From CAYPOY01 sp964412395 (GTDB lineage: Bacteria; Chloroflexota; Anaerolineae; B4-G1), in assembly GCA_964412395.1 (NCBI GenBank), contig CAYPOY010000144.1:1-11674 (forward strand): a stretch of 11,674 nt of DNA, in the 5' to 3' direction. Of this stretch, positions 1 through 7,443 are shown in pieces. The position numbers were made by a program, and so were the translations under genes. Each line of letters opens with the position of its first letter. Position 1 is the stretch's first letter. The notes under the pieces were generated by a model. The model worked only from the letters and a program-made list of their open reading frames with translations, was not told the origin of the DNA and searched no databases.

Positions 1-2
1 TG

Positions 3-89
3 TACCGCAAGACCGGCGACCGGGCCTGGCGGGCGGTGGCCGAACTCTCGCGCCGTGCGCTGGCCCCAGGACAGGAACCACTGATATAG
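3..89 (+). CDS. C-terminal end of an unidentified protein (5' truncated)
   Basis: The frame beginning at base 3 stays open to a TAG at 87-89 and encodes 28 residues beginning YRKTGDRAWRAVAELSRRAL, with an amphipathic, Arg/Ala-rich helical look and the codon usage of the high-GC genes downstream. The start lies before the window. The other two forward frames give Gly/Pro/Arg-rich strings or an early stop, so this frame is the more protein-like one. Too little is present to name a family. The perfect inverted repeat that follows within 7 bp of the stop would suit a gene end. Confidence 0.5.
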   Translation, partial: YRKTGDRAWRAVAELSRRALAPGQEPLI

Positions 90-95
90 CGATGG

Positions 96-129
96 AGAAA
101 CCAGGTTTTTTCCTGAAAACCTGGTTTCT
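96..129. repeat. Perfect 14-bp inverted repeat (AGAAACCAGGTTTT / AAAACCTGGTTTCT)
   Basis: Bases 96-109 (AGAAACCAGGTTTT) and 116-129 (AAAACCTGGTTTCT) are exact reverse complements separated by six bases (TTCCTG). The hairpin lies just after the stop of the preceding gene and ends 28 bases before the next start. It is not followed by a strong T tract, so it is either a weak terminator or one copy of a dispersed palindromic repeat. From memory, AAACCAGG-type hairpins recur between genes in Chloroflexota genomes; I could not check this here. Confidence 0.75.
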
Positions 130-157
130 TAGACGCGAAAGGCGAAAGGATCGAAAA

Positions 158-559
158 ATGCACGAACTGCGCCCTGGCTACCACTTCGTCGAACAGAGGT
201 TCATCGGCCGCAGGATCGAGGACGTCGGAGAGCCGATGAGCATCGTGGCTTTCCTCCGCTGCCTGCAAGGGCGGACCCGCCTGCCCCGAGCCGTGCAGGT
301 GCATGGACTGGAGCCACTGCTGGCGCAGATGCAGGATCGCGAGGCAGCCCGCTTCCTGCGGCGACTCTTCGCCGACGCTTCCGACTGGCTGATGCAGCAC
401 AGCCCGAGCATCGTCATCTTCCCCGTCGCCCGCATCACTCTCAACCGCGAGCCTCATCTGGTCTACGACGGGCAGGAACTGCGCTTCGCCCACGTCTTCG
501 GTCGCGGCCTGCAGCAGGAGGATGTAGGATACTTCACCGCCCCTTTCGCTCTCTCGTAG
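158..559 (+). CDS. Hypothetical protein, 133 aa
   Basis: A 133-residue soluble-looking protein beginning MHELRPGYHFVEQRF. I chose ATG 158 because an AAAGGA ribosome binding site (145-150) precedes it at good spacing. The in-frame ATG at 92 would place the perfect inverted repeat inside the coding region and encode an odd Lys/Arg-rich leader. No signal peptide, membrane segment or known motif is visible. The middle (residues 30-80) is Leu/Arg-rich and probably helical, and the end contains alternating hydrophobic stretches (SIVIFPVARITL) that look like beta strands. I do not recognise the family. Codon usage matches the flanking high-GC genes and argues that it is real. It is followed by a 117-bp gap before the kinase and is probably a separate unit. 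Confidence 0.6.
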   Translation: MHELRPGYHFVEQRFIGRRIEDVGEPMSIVAFLRCLQGRTRLPRAVQVHGLEPLLAQMQDREAARFLRRLFADASDWLMQHSPSIVIFPVARITLNREPHLVYDGQELRFAHVFGRGLQQEDVGYFTAPFALS

Positions 560-635
560 TGGATTGTTGTCATTGTTCGCGTCCCCTGCAGCGTTCAAGC
601 GCCGCATATAGTCGCTTTCAGAAACTGATCCCGCC

Positions 636-656
636 CCTCCGACAGAAACTCGGAGG
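636..656 (+). promoter_or_regulatory. Hairpin in the leader of the histidine kinase gene
   Basis: CCTCCGA (636-642) and TCGGAGG (650-656) form a perfect 7-bp inverted repeat with a 7-base loop (CAGAAAC), ending 20 bases before the kinase start. The right arm contains a GGAGG that would be paired in the RNA. The spacer-correct ribosome binding site, GGGAG at 665-669, lies just outside it. The octamer CAGAAACT also occurs twice (619-626 and 643-650), 24 bp apart. This could be a protein-binding site or a leader hairpin; the role is inferred from position only. No convincing -35/-10 pair was identified in the 117-bp gap 560-676. Confidence 0.35.
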
Positions 657-676
657 TAAAATACGGGAGCACCACG

Positions 677-3001
677 ATGAAAACCGCTGACCCGACATTC
701 GTATTTTTAACCCTGGCAGGCGTCCTGTATTTCCTTATCGTCGGCGTTATCCTGAAGAGACGCGGATTCCAGGAATGGGCCGTGCGTCTGCTGGTTCTTT
801 ACGCCGTGATTTCCTCTCTCTGGACACTGGGCCAGGCTTTCTCACGGCTGGACTGGCCTGCTTTTCTCGCCGACGACGTTCTGACGCGAGTGCTGCTTTA
901 CGGGTTGCTTCTCCTGTCCTTGCTGTTCCTTCACTTGAACCGGTCGCTTCTGCGTCTCGAGGGAACCGGCTGGGGCTGGTGGGCATTGGGCGTGGTCTGG
1001 GTGGCCGCGCTGGTCGTTCTAGACAGCAACCCGCTGGCGCTGTCCGAGATGCTGTGGGTCGGCAATGGGTGGCTTATCGAACGCCAGGAGCTTGTCTTCG
1101 ATGCGCTGATCTTTGGCTGGGGAGTCTTTATGGGCGGGGCGACGCTCCTGACGGCGAGGGGTTACCACCGGGCGCAGCAACCGCTGCACAGAAACCGGAT
1201 CACGTACTGGTCCCTGGCTCTGGGTCTCACCGTCGCCGGCGCTGCACTGCTCTTCGCCGGGCGCGAGGTGCTGTGCAGCGCCTTTCACCTGCTGGGCACA
1301 CTCAGTGCCGCTACCGTCGTGCTGACCTATCGCCTGCCCGACGTGCGCCAGATGGCGCGGCGGACGGCGAGTTACCTGATCATCACCCTCTTGACGATCA
1401 TCATTTACACCGCCGGCTTTCTGGTGGCGCAATACGTCTTCCAGACTGTGCCTGGCTACAGTCCTTTGTTGGCAGGGGTGACCATGGCCCTGGTTTTGGC
1501 CATTCTCTTTGATCCCCTTTTGGGCTTTGTTCAAAGATTGGTGAACCGGCTGATCTCCGGGACCGGCTACGACCCCAGCCGCACGCTGCGCGAATATAGC
1601 ACGAGTATCAGCAACATCCTGGACCTGGAACGGTTGGCGACGGTGGCGGTTGGTCTCATCAGCGAGGCGGTGGAGATCCGGCGCGGTGCGCTGTTCGTGG
1701 TGCATTACGAAAAAGGCCAGAACGGGGGAGAAGGCAGAGAGGGAGACGGAAACGGCTATTTCCGCCTGCAAGGTGTGATAGGTATGGGAAAAGGCCTGCC
1801 CCCAGGCGTTCTGTCCTCCGAGAGTCCTGTGGCCGACTACCTGCGTCAGGAACACCATCCCCTGACCCAGTACGACATAGACTTGCTACCCCGCTTCCGA
1901 GAGACTGCTCCGGCGGAGGTCGCCTGGCTGTCCAGCCTGGATATGGACGTCTACGTGCCCATCTACGCCAAGGGAGAGTGGATCGGCCTCCTGGCACTGG
2001 GCCCCAAAGCCTCCGGCGACCGCTATTTTGACGACGACCTGACCTTGCTCAGTACGCTGGCCGACCAAACGGCGGTGGCGTTGGAGAACGCACGGTTGTT
2101 CGACGACTTGAAGAGCCGGAACGCGGAAAATGAGCGCCTCAACGAAGAGCTAACTGCGGTCAACCGCGAACTGACCCAGCTAGATCAGGCCAAGTCCGAC
2201 TTTATTGACATCGCCTCGCACGAGCTGCGGACGCCGCTCACTCAGGTACGCGGTTACGCCGACATCCTGGGCGAAGTGATTGAGGGCGGATCGCTGACCC
2301 CCGGCAGCGGGTTGCAACTGACCCAGGGGATCAGAAAGGCCATCCGGCGTCTGCAGGAAATCGTGGACATCATATTCGACGTCTCCCAGATAGACACCGA
2401 GACGCTGGTCCTGAACCTGTTGCCGACCCAGGTGGCTCGGATCGTGAGAGCGGCTGTGGACACCTGGGGCGCGGCGCTGGAGGAGCGCGAGCAGACGCTC
2501 ACGGTAGAGGGTCTGGGAGACCTGCCCACCATTATCGCCGACAGCAGGCGGCTGAAGCAGGTCTTTTCGCACCTCATCCAGAACGCGATCAAGTTCACGC
2601 CAGATGGCGGGCAAATTCGGATCACTGGCCGTCTGCTGGATGAGGGGATGCCGCCTCAAGATCAGACCATCGAAGTCGTCGTGGCCGACACTGGCATCGG
2701 CCTCGCGCCCGACGATTTGGAGCGCATCTTTGAAAAGTTCTATTGTGTGGGCAACGCCATGTTGCACAGCACCAGCAAGACCAAATTCAAAGGCGCAGGA
2801 CCGGGCCTGGGATTGACCATTGCCCGGGGCATTGTGGAAGCGCACGGCGGCCATATCTGGGCCGAAAGCCCAGGGCACGACGAGGAAATCTGTCCCGGCA
2901 GCGAGTTCCACATCGTCCTCCCCATGCAGCCGCGCCACCTGGAGTCAGCGGATTTGGAGGCCCTTATTGCCGCTGTGAGGGCCGACACAGACCAGGTTTA
3001 G
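677..3001 (+). CDS. Membrane sensor histidine kinase (polytopic N-terminus, GAF, HisKA, HATPase_c)
   Basis: This 774-residue protein is a two-component sensor kinase that would autophosphorylate on His and pass the phosphate to a response regulator. About nine hydrophobic segments occupy residues 7-285, so the sensory part lies in the membrane. A GAF-like domain follows (about 310-475), containing a Gly-rich low-complexity insert near 345-358. A short coiled coil (about 480-508) leads to the H box ASHELRTPL with phospho-acceptor His515. The ATPase domain shows the N box with Asn636 (LIQNAIKFTPDGG), the G1 box DTGIG starting at Asp671, an FEKF motif, and a G2 box GAGPGLGL from about 706. All key residues are present, so it should be active. 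The start has GGGAG seven bases upstream. No response regulator or receiver domain is in the window, so the partner is elsewhere. The next gene starts 15 bp after the stop, suggesting cotranscription. The ligand cannot be inferred. Confidence 0.92.
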   Translation: MKTADPTFVFLTLAGVLYFLIVGVILKRRGFQEWAVRLLVLYAVISSLWTLGQAFSRLDWPAFLADDVLTRVLLYGLLLLSLLFLHLNRSLLRLEGTGWGWWALGVVWVAALVVLDSNPLALSEMLWVGNGWLIERQELVFDALIFGWGVFMGGATLLTARGYHRAQQPLHRNRITYWSLALGLTVAGAALLFAGREVLCSAFHLLGTLSAATVVLTYRLPDVRQMARRTASYLIITLLTIIIYTAGFLVAQYVFQTVPGYSPLLAGVTMALVLAILFDPLLGFVQRLVNRLISGTGYDPSRTLREYSTSISNILDLERLATVAVGLISEAVEIRRGALFVVHYEKGQNGGEGREGDGNGYFRLQGVIGMGKGLPPGVLSSESPVADYLRQEHHPLTQYDIDLLPRFRETAPAEVAWLSSLDMDVYVPIYAKGEWIGLLALGPKASGDRYFDDDLTLLSTLADQTAVALENARLFDDLKSRNAENERLNEELTAVNRELTQLDQAKSDFIDIASHELRTPLTQVRGYADILGEVIEGGSLTPGSGLQLTQGIRKAIRRLQEIVDIIFDVSQIDTETLVLNLLPTQVARIVRAAVDTWGAALEEREQTLTVEGLGDLPTIIADSRRLKQVFSHLIQNAIKFTPDGGQIRITGRLLDEGMPPQDQTIEVVVADTGIGLAPDDLERIFEKFYCVGNAMLHSTSKTKFKGAGPGLGLTIARGIVEAHGGHIWAESPGHDEEICPGSEFHIVLPMQPRHLESADLEALIAAVRADTDQV

Positions 3002-3016
3002 CTGGAGTGACCACCG

Positions 3017-4309
3017 ATGAACAATACTAATCGGCCAACTGCTCTCTGGCCGCCCCCCGAGGGCTTCGTCCCTGTGCCCTCGCAGGTGGCGGGCATTGAA
3101 CTCTACGCGCCCGCCCCTGAGGAGGAGCCGGAGGAGACGCGCACCTTCAAGTGTCGCCACTGCGGCGGCACCATCGCCTACAACGCCACCCAGCGGCAAC
3201 TGACCTGCCCCTACTGCGGTCGCACGCAGGAACTGACCGCCGAGGAAGTGGGGCAGGCGGCGGCCGAGTTCGAGTTCACGCTGGAGACGATGGAGCGGCG
3301 AGAATACGGCTGGGGGGAGGAGCGCCGGGAACTGGTGTGCGAGTCCTGCGGCGCAGTCGTTGCCGTCGCACCGGACGCGCTGACGAGCACCTGCGCCTTC
3401 TGTGGCTCCCACCGCGTCCTGGCCCGCGACGTCACTGACGACGTCCTCCGGCCCACCACGCTGATCCCCTTCGTCGTGGATAACGAACGCTTACAGGCGC
3501 AGGTGGCCGAATGGCTGGGCCAGGGCTGGATGCACCCGCCTGAGCTGCGCGGCGTGCGGGCACTGCGCGAGCTGACCGGCGTCTACCTCCCCTTCTGGAC
3601 CTTCGATGCCCGCATCCGTGCCGATTGGAAGGCGGAGGTCGGCACCAGAAGGACCGAGCGCTACTACGCGGACGGGGAGTGGAGGACGCGCACCGTCATT
3701 GATTGGAGGTGGAAGTCGGGGCGAGTGCGCCTGCCGATCAATGACCACCTGGTGGCGGGGACGGCCCACGTCAGTCGGGTTATACTGCGCAAGGTAGCCC
3801 CCTTCAACCTGCACGGGTTGGTGGAATGCGATCCCGGCTACCTGGCCGGCTGGCAGGCCAAGGCCTACGACGTACAACTGCAGGAGGCGTGGGAGATCGC
3901 CAAAGAGGAGATGCGGGAGCGGGCTAAGCGCGCCTGCCACAGCGACACCGGCTCCTCCCACGTGCGCAACTTTCGGATGACGGCCGATTTTGCCGACGAA
4001 CGCTGGCGGTATATCCTCCTGCCGGTCTACCTGGCATCCTACCCCTTCGAGGACCGCACGTTCCAGGTGATGATCAACGGGCAGACAGGGAAGGTAGCGG
4101 GGCAGAAGCCTGTCGCCTGGCTGCGGGTCTGGCTGGCCATCGCGGCGCTGCTCTCGCCGGGCGCGTGCCTGGGGCTGTTGGGGCTGCTGACGGTACCGCT
4201 GGGCGGCATCGGCGCTTTCGGGCTGGTGGTGGGGTTCATCTTGCTGGTGGCTGGGCTGATCGGGGCGATTTTCCTCTTCCGGAAGGCACGGGCGTCGGAG
4301 GAGGTGTGA
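3017..4309 (+). CDS. Double zinc-ribbon membrane protein, YdjG-like
   Basis: A 430-residue protein with two N-terminal zinc ribbons: C46-x2-C49 with C64-x2-C67, and C108-x2-C111 with C126-x2-C129, each resembling TFIIB/rubredoxin-type ribbons. A long cytosolic-looking region follows (about 140-365) with aromatic-rich strands such as YLPFWTFDARI and the segment YILLPVYLASYPFEDRTFQV, then MINGQTGKVAG. Two membrane helices (about 370-392 and 398-421) end in a short basic tail, so it is C-terminally anchored. Similar proteins are often labelled PriA-like because of the zinc ribbons, but no helicase motifs are present; B. subtilis YdjG, from a PspA-type membrane-stress operon, is the closest architecture I know. 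It lies 15 bp after the kinase stop and precedes a diverged paralogue. A membrane-associated role is likely; the biochemical function is unknown. Confidence 0.8.
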   Translation: MNNTNRPTALWPPPEGFVPVPSQVAGIELYAPAPEEEPEETRTFKCRHCGGTIAYNATQRQLTCPYCGRTQELTAEEVGQAAAEFEFTLETMERREYGWGEERRELVCESCGAVVAVAPDALTSTCAFCGSHRVLARDVTDDVLRPTTLIPFVVDNERLQAQVAEWLGQGWMHPPELRGVRALRELTGVYLPFWTFDARIRADWKAEVGTRRTERYYADGEWRTRTVIDWRWKSGRVRLPINDHLVAGTAHVSRVILRKVAPFNLHGLVECDPGYLAGWQAKAYDVQLQEAWEIAKEEMRERAKRACHSDTGSSHVRNFRMTADFADERWRYILLPVYLASYPFEDRTFQVMINGQTGKVAGQKPVAWLRVWLAIAALLSPGACLGLLGLLTVPLGGIGAFGLVVGFILLVAGLIGAIFLFRKARASEEV

Positions 4310-4312
4310 GGG

Positions 4313-4391
4313 AAGCAGGAGGCAGGAGGCAGGAAGCAGGATGCAGGAAGCAAGAAGGCAGGATACAGGGAGCAAGGAGCGAGAGCAGGCG
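4313..4391. repeat. Degenerate GCAGGA-type short tandem repeat tract
   Basis: From just after the stop of the first zinc-ribbon gene to about 4391 the + strand is a purine-rich run of imperfect 7-8 base units of the form GCAGGAG, GCAGGAA, GCAGGAT, GCAAGAAG. It fills the junction between the two paralogous genes and overlaps the first codons of the longest reading frame of the second gene, whose leader (MQEARRQDTGSKEREQ) is therefore repeat-encoded. Such tracts are prone to slippage and length change. Many matches to AGGAG within it make it hard to choose a ribosome binding site. Confidence 0.7.
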
Positions 4392-5465
4392 GTGACGGAC
4401 GTGGCGGCGGTGTGGGGTGTGCCACTTATGGCGGTGCACTGCGCCCATTGTGGAGAGGCGCACCTGGTGCCGAAGGATGCGGTCCCGCCGCTCTGCCCTT
4501 TCTGCTTCCAGGGACCGGTCACGCCACAGCCAGCCTATCTGCGGGAGGAACCACCTGAGCAGGCCCTGCCCTACTCCGTATCAGAGCGGAAGCTGGCCAG
4601 GATTCTGGACCGGTGGACGCAGGGGGTCCGGTTCCGCCCCGCCGAGTTGAAGGCCACGGCGCTGATGCAACGCGTGCGGCGCTATCTGGTACCGCTGTGG
4701 CTGGTGGACGGCCGGGTCGAGGGGGTCTGGCGGGCGGACGTGGGCTTCGACTACCAGGCCGTCAGTTACCAGGACCGGTACAGCGATAGGGCGGGTTGGA
4801 GTTCGCGGGGAGTGACGGAGGGGCGAGTGCGTTGGGAGCCACGCGTGGGCCGGATCAGCCGCACCTACGAGAACCTGGCCACGCCCGCTCTGGACGACCA
4901 CCGTGCGCTGATGGACCGTCTGGGCGACTTTGACCTGGGCCGGCGCACCGATTACAACCCAGAGGCAGTGACCGGCGGAGCTGTGCGCATCCCTTCGCTG
5001 GAGCCGGAAGCCGCCTGGACCGGGGCAGAGACCGCCTTCGTCCGCGCCGCTGGGGCGGAGTGCCGCCAGGCTGCTGGCGCCGACCACGTCCGCGACTTCA
5101 CGCTGGAGGCGGAGTACGACGACCTGAACTGGACGCTGCTCCTGCTGCCCGCCTACGTCACCTGGTACCGGGAGGGGGAGCAGGTCTGGCCGGTGTTCAT
5201 CAACGGGCAGAGCGGGCGTGTGAGCGGGGTACGGCGGGCTTCAACGCGCAAGGCGAATGTCACCTCGCTGATCCTCGGCGGAGTGGCCCTGCTCCTGTTT
5301 CTGGTGGGAGGTCTGCTGACGCTGTTGGGCACGGCCTTCCTGCCGGTGGCGGCTGCGGGCGGGTTGATGCTGATCGTCGGCCTGCTGCTAGCGATTGCCG
5401 CGCCCGTTCCCGCCATCGGCGTGTGGGTCTTCAATCGGCGCTCTTTGCCCACCTCCCGGCGCTGA
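4341..5465 (+). CDS. Zinc-ribbon membrane protein, diverged tandem paralogue of the preceding gene
   Basis: Up to 374 residues, with one four-Cys zinc ribbon (C34-x2-C37, C52-x2-C55) instead of two. The core matches the upstream protein by eye: YLVPLWLVDGRVEGVWRADVG against YLPFWTFDARIRADWKAEVG, DHVRDFTLEAEYDDLNW against SHVRNFRMTADFADERW, LLLPAYVTWY against ILLPVYLASY, and VFINGQSGRVSG against VMINGQTGKVAG. Two or three membrane segments lie at about 308-329 and 333-367. This is a duplication followed by loss of one ribbon. The start is uncertain: ATG 4341 lies inside the GCAGGA repeat tract, GTG 4392 has AAGGAG 12 bases upstream, and ATG 4428 begins right at the zinc ribbon and would give 345 residues. 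I report the longest frame. It probably works with the upstream protein at the membrane; the function is unknown. Confidence 0.75.
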   Translation: MQEARRQDTGSKEREQAVTDVAAVWGVPLMAVHCAHCGEAHLVPKDAVPPLCPFCFQGPVTPQPAYLREEPPEQALPYSVSERKLARILDRWTQGVRFRPAELKATALMQRVRRYLVPLWLVDGRVEGVWRADVGFDYQAVSYQDRYSDRAGWSSRGVTEGRVRWEPRVGRISRTYENLATPALDDHRALMDRLGDFDLGRRTDYNPEAVTGGAVRIPSLEPEAAWTGAETAFVRAAGAECRQAAGADHVRDFTLEAEYDDLNWTLLLLPAYVTWYREGEQVWPVFINGQSGRVSGVRRASTRKANVTSLILGGVALLLFLVGGLLTLLGTAFLPVAAAGGLMLIVGLLLAIAAPVPAIGVWVFNRRSLPTSRR

Positions 5466-5518
5466 GCCCGGCCATCATTATATCTGGTTTTCGCCGCCGC
5501 CATGCCCAGAGCCGGGCT
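5465..5518. terminator. Possible bidirectional terminator between convergent genes
   Basis: AGCCCGGC (5465-5472) and GCCGGGCT (5511-5518) are perfect 8-bp complements flanking a 38-base interior, in the 99-bp gap between the + strand zinc-ribbon gene and the - strand Cas6 gene, which converge here. The loop is long and there is no T run on either side, so this is a weak prediction based mainly on position. Nothing else is apparent in 5519-5564. Confidence 0.25.
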
Positions 5519-5564
5519 GCGTGGGGGAGACACCCATGTCTGATGCGTTACCTCGCAAGTCCTG

Positions 5565-6575
5565 TCAGTTTATCACAAAGGTACCACATCCAAAGTGTGT
5601 CTGTTTTCCGATATGGAGTATGGATGCCAGCTCAAGATAAGGGATGATTGGATGCGGGATAGATGGGAAGGTTTGTGTTCCTATCCAGCGTCCTGGCCAA
5701 TGCCTGGGGGCCGGTCTAAGACTTGGACTTGCATAAACAGGGATACGAGCAGCCTGTTCCATAATACCCTGGAGAGATTTCTGTTCTTCCGCGCTCAAAG
5801 TATCCCACACATCGTCGGGCGTATGGTGTCTACCCGGTAATAATAGACTCATCCGGGTCGCCAGGGACTCTAGTATACACTGCAGCGTTGGCACTTGATG
5901 AGGGGCTATTTTCTTCCTGCCGTGTTGTCTGCCACTGGCTTTTGCGTCGCTGACCAAATCAAAAGGTGTTAGCCAGGTCAGGCGGTCGAATATATGCTCT
6001 GACCTCAAATCAAAACTCAATCCTTCAGCCCACTGAACGGGGGTCGCGCGATAGTGCAGGTCCAGGCGCCCGTCGCTCACTATAGGCTCCCACTGAGGTC
6101 CCCGCGCTACGTAAACCGCATGGATGTCGAATCGGCCCCAGAGGACGTTCTGGCGCTGCCATCGCGGATCAGAAGCACTCCCCGCTTCCTCCATGGCCGG
6201 CAAGATAACTTCCAGGAAAAGCCCATGATCTGCGCTCTCCCCCATAAGCTTGAGTTCCCACAGGATCAACTCTCCCCGTCCGTAGGTCAGCTTGCCTGGG
6301 TAAACAAACAATACCGCTTCAACCGGCCATGACACTTCTGGCACCGTCCTGGGCTTTTTCTTCCCTGTGAGTGAGAGTCCACCATATTTGTCCCAGGGGG
6401 CCAGGGCTTTGCGCCAGGGATGGGCTTGAAGAGTTGGAAGACGGTTGGCAATAATGGTCCCCAGAACCAGGGATAGCTCTGTAGACAGACACATCGGCAA
6501 CCGGACCAATGAGCTATTGACCCGCCACACAAATAGATAACGGATGAGTTTAATGGGTTTGATAAAAGGCCACAT
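5565..6575 (-). CDS. cas6: Cas6-family CRISPR pre-crRNA endoribonuclease (RAMP)
   Basis: About 336 residues from ATG 6575. The motifs fit the Cas6 family used by type III and I systems to cut precursor crRNA. A first strand (RYLFVWRVNSS) is followed by the block LTYGRGELILWELKLMGESA and a DHGLFLEVILPAMEEAG helix. Then comes LTWLTPFDL, matching the family's 'TP-RL' segment before the second RAMP fold, and finally the C-terminal Gly-rich signature LHIGKQTHFGCGTFVI, typically seen as HvGKgttFGlG. The four-Cys insert present in many relatives near residue 60-100 is missing. His73 (counted from the GTG frame at 6638) is a candidate catalytic residue, but I cannot align it with confidence. Starts are ambiguous: GTG 6638 adds 21 unconserved residues, and neither start has a clear Shine-Dalgarno, so coupling to the upstream gene is likely. 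It is the last gene of the operon. Confidence 0.8.
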   Translation of the reverse strand: MWPFIKPIKLIRYLFVWRVNSSLVRLPMCLSTELSLVLGTIIANRLPTLQAHPWRKALAPWDKYGGLSLTGKKKPRTVPEVSWPVEAVLFVYPGKLTYGRGELILWELKLMGESADHGLFLEVILPAMEEAGSASDPRWQRQNVLWGRFDIHAVYVARGPQWEPIVSDGRLDLHYRATPVQWAEGLSFDLRSEHIFDRLTWLTPFDLVSDAKASGRQHGRKKIAPHQVPTLQCILESLATRMSLLLPGRHHTPDDVWDTLSAEEQKSLQGIMEQAARIPVYASPSLRPAPRHWPGRWIGTQTFPSIPHPIIPYLELASILHIGKQTHFGCGTFVIN

Positions 6576-7443
6576 AATCAACAAGTTCGTATAACAATTT
6601 GATTCGATTCTTCGGCCACTGTCGAATTCTCCAGGCACTCAGCATATCTCTAGCTTCCTGACTCAAGAAGCCCATGAATCTTCCCCAGTAAAACTGTTCT
6701 TCGCTGGTATCCTCTAAATTCACCAACTCGTAGAGCGACTCTTGTTCTTCGGGGCGCAATAGCGTCCGAAAAACCGCCGCCATCTCCAGCAGGCTCAAGA
6801 ATTCAGAGACTTCAAAGGTAAGCAATCCCTGTTGGTCGCGTGTATGGGGTTTCAGGAGTTGATAAGGAGCAGAAAAGAACCGGACACGCAACTGGTCCAT
6901 AGAGAAGCGTGTCTCGTGATGAACAGCTCTACATAGAATATCTCCCATGCTAGATCCATGTCTTGCGCCTGTCGTGGGAAGTATTTGGATCAGTCCCTTT
7001 AGATCAGATCCATGATATATGACGAGTTCCTGGAGCCAGGTCTTTAACTCTCGTCGGCGCATCATCAACAGAAAACGATGCTCGTCATAGATATAATCGC
7101 CCAGGGTGCGATCGCCATAAAATCCTTCACCCGCCCAAAGCTGCTTCGGCAAATAATTGACAAAACCCCAGATGACGATGGACTGACGAGAGCAATCGCC
7201 CAACCTGCTGGCTCTGGCCAGGATAGCCTGGCATGCTTGGCAGTAATTCCGTCGGGGAGAAGATAGCCGAGGATAGATCCAGCACCGTAGACAAGGGCCG
7301 TCGAGAGCAGAATGTGGCGGCCCGATCTCCTCTCCAATGGGTCCAATGGGGAAGAGATCGGGCTTGATCTTAAGATATTCCAGGGTAGCTAACAACTCGG
7401 CGCCGGTTCGGCTGCGGCGCAGCCAGTCAAAGCCACTTAGCAT
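6550..7443 (-). CDS. Unknown 297-aa zinc-ribbon protein of the RAMP operon
   Basis: A 297-residue protein of no family I can name. Residues 51-71 hold a four-Cys site, C51-x2-C54-x13-C68-x2-C71, typical of a structural zinc ribbon. The rest looks largely helical, including a Leu-rich block (about 213-243) and a Trp/Tyr-rich C-terminal half (FYWGRFMGFL, AWRIRQWPKNRI). No nuclease, HD, GGDD, helicase or membrane motif is visible. ATG 7443 has AAAGG about nine bases upstream and overlaps the end of the multi-RAMP gene by 17 bp; its own end overlaps the Cas6 start. Sitting between RAMP backbone and Cas6 genes, it is probably a subunit of the same RNP. Cas10 and the type IV Csf1 large subunit both carry zinc-binding Cys sets, so a reduced large subunit is one idea, but it is speculative. 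Confidence 0.7.
   Translation of the reverse strand: MLSGFDWLRRSRTGAELLATLEYLKIKPDLFPIGPIGEEIGPPHSALDGPCLRCWIYPRLSSPRRNYCQACQAILARASRLGDCSRQSIVIWGFVNYLPKQLWAGEGFYGDRTLGDYIYDEHRFLLMMRRRELKTWLQELVIYHGSDLKGLIQILPTTGARHGSSMGDILCRAVHHETRFSMDQLRVRFFSAPYQLLKPHTRDQQGLLTFEVSEFLSLLEMAAVFRTLLRPEEQESLYELVNLEDTSEEQFYWGRFMGFLSQEARDMLSAWRIRQWPKNRIKLLYELVDYVAFYQTH

Noticed and set aside
92..157. N-terminal extension of the 133-aa protein from ATG 92
   Set aside because: This stretch is the palindromic repeat plus a Lys/Arg-rich run; ATG 158 has a proper ribosome binding site.
1019..2938. Antisense open frames (279 and 252 codons) within the histidine kinase gene
   Set aside because: They are GC-driven shadow frames over conserved kinase motifs.
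3017..4309. PriA helicase annotation for the zinc-ribbon protein
   Set aside because: There are no Walker or helicase motifs, and it has C-terminal membrane helices. The similarity is limited to generic zinc ribbons.
3491..4522. Long - strand open frame (343 codons) opposite the zinc-ribbon genes
   Set aside because: The encoded sequence is Pro/Arg/Gln-rich low complexity from the repeat tract and high-GC antisense; the + strand has zinc ribbons and membrane helices.
6550..7443. Calling the 297-aa protein Cas10 or Csf1
   Set aside because: No GGDD, HD or other diagnostic motif; a zinc ribbon alone is not enough. Kept only as a hypothesis.
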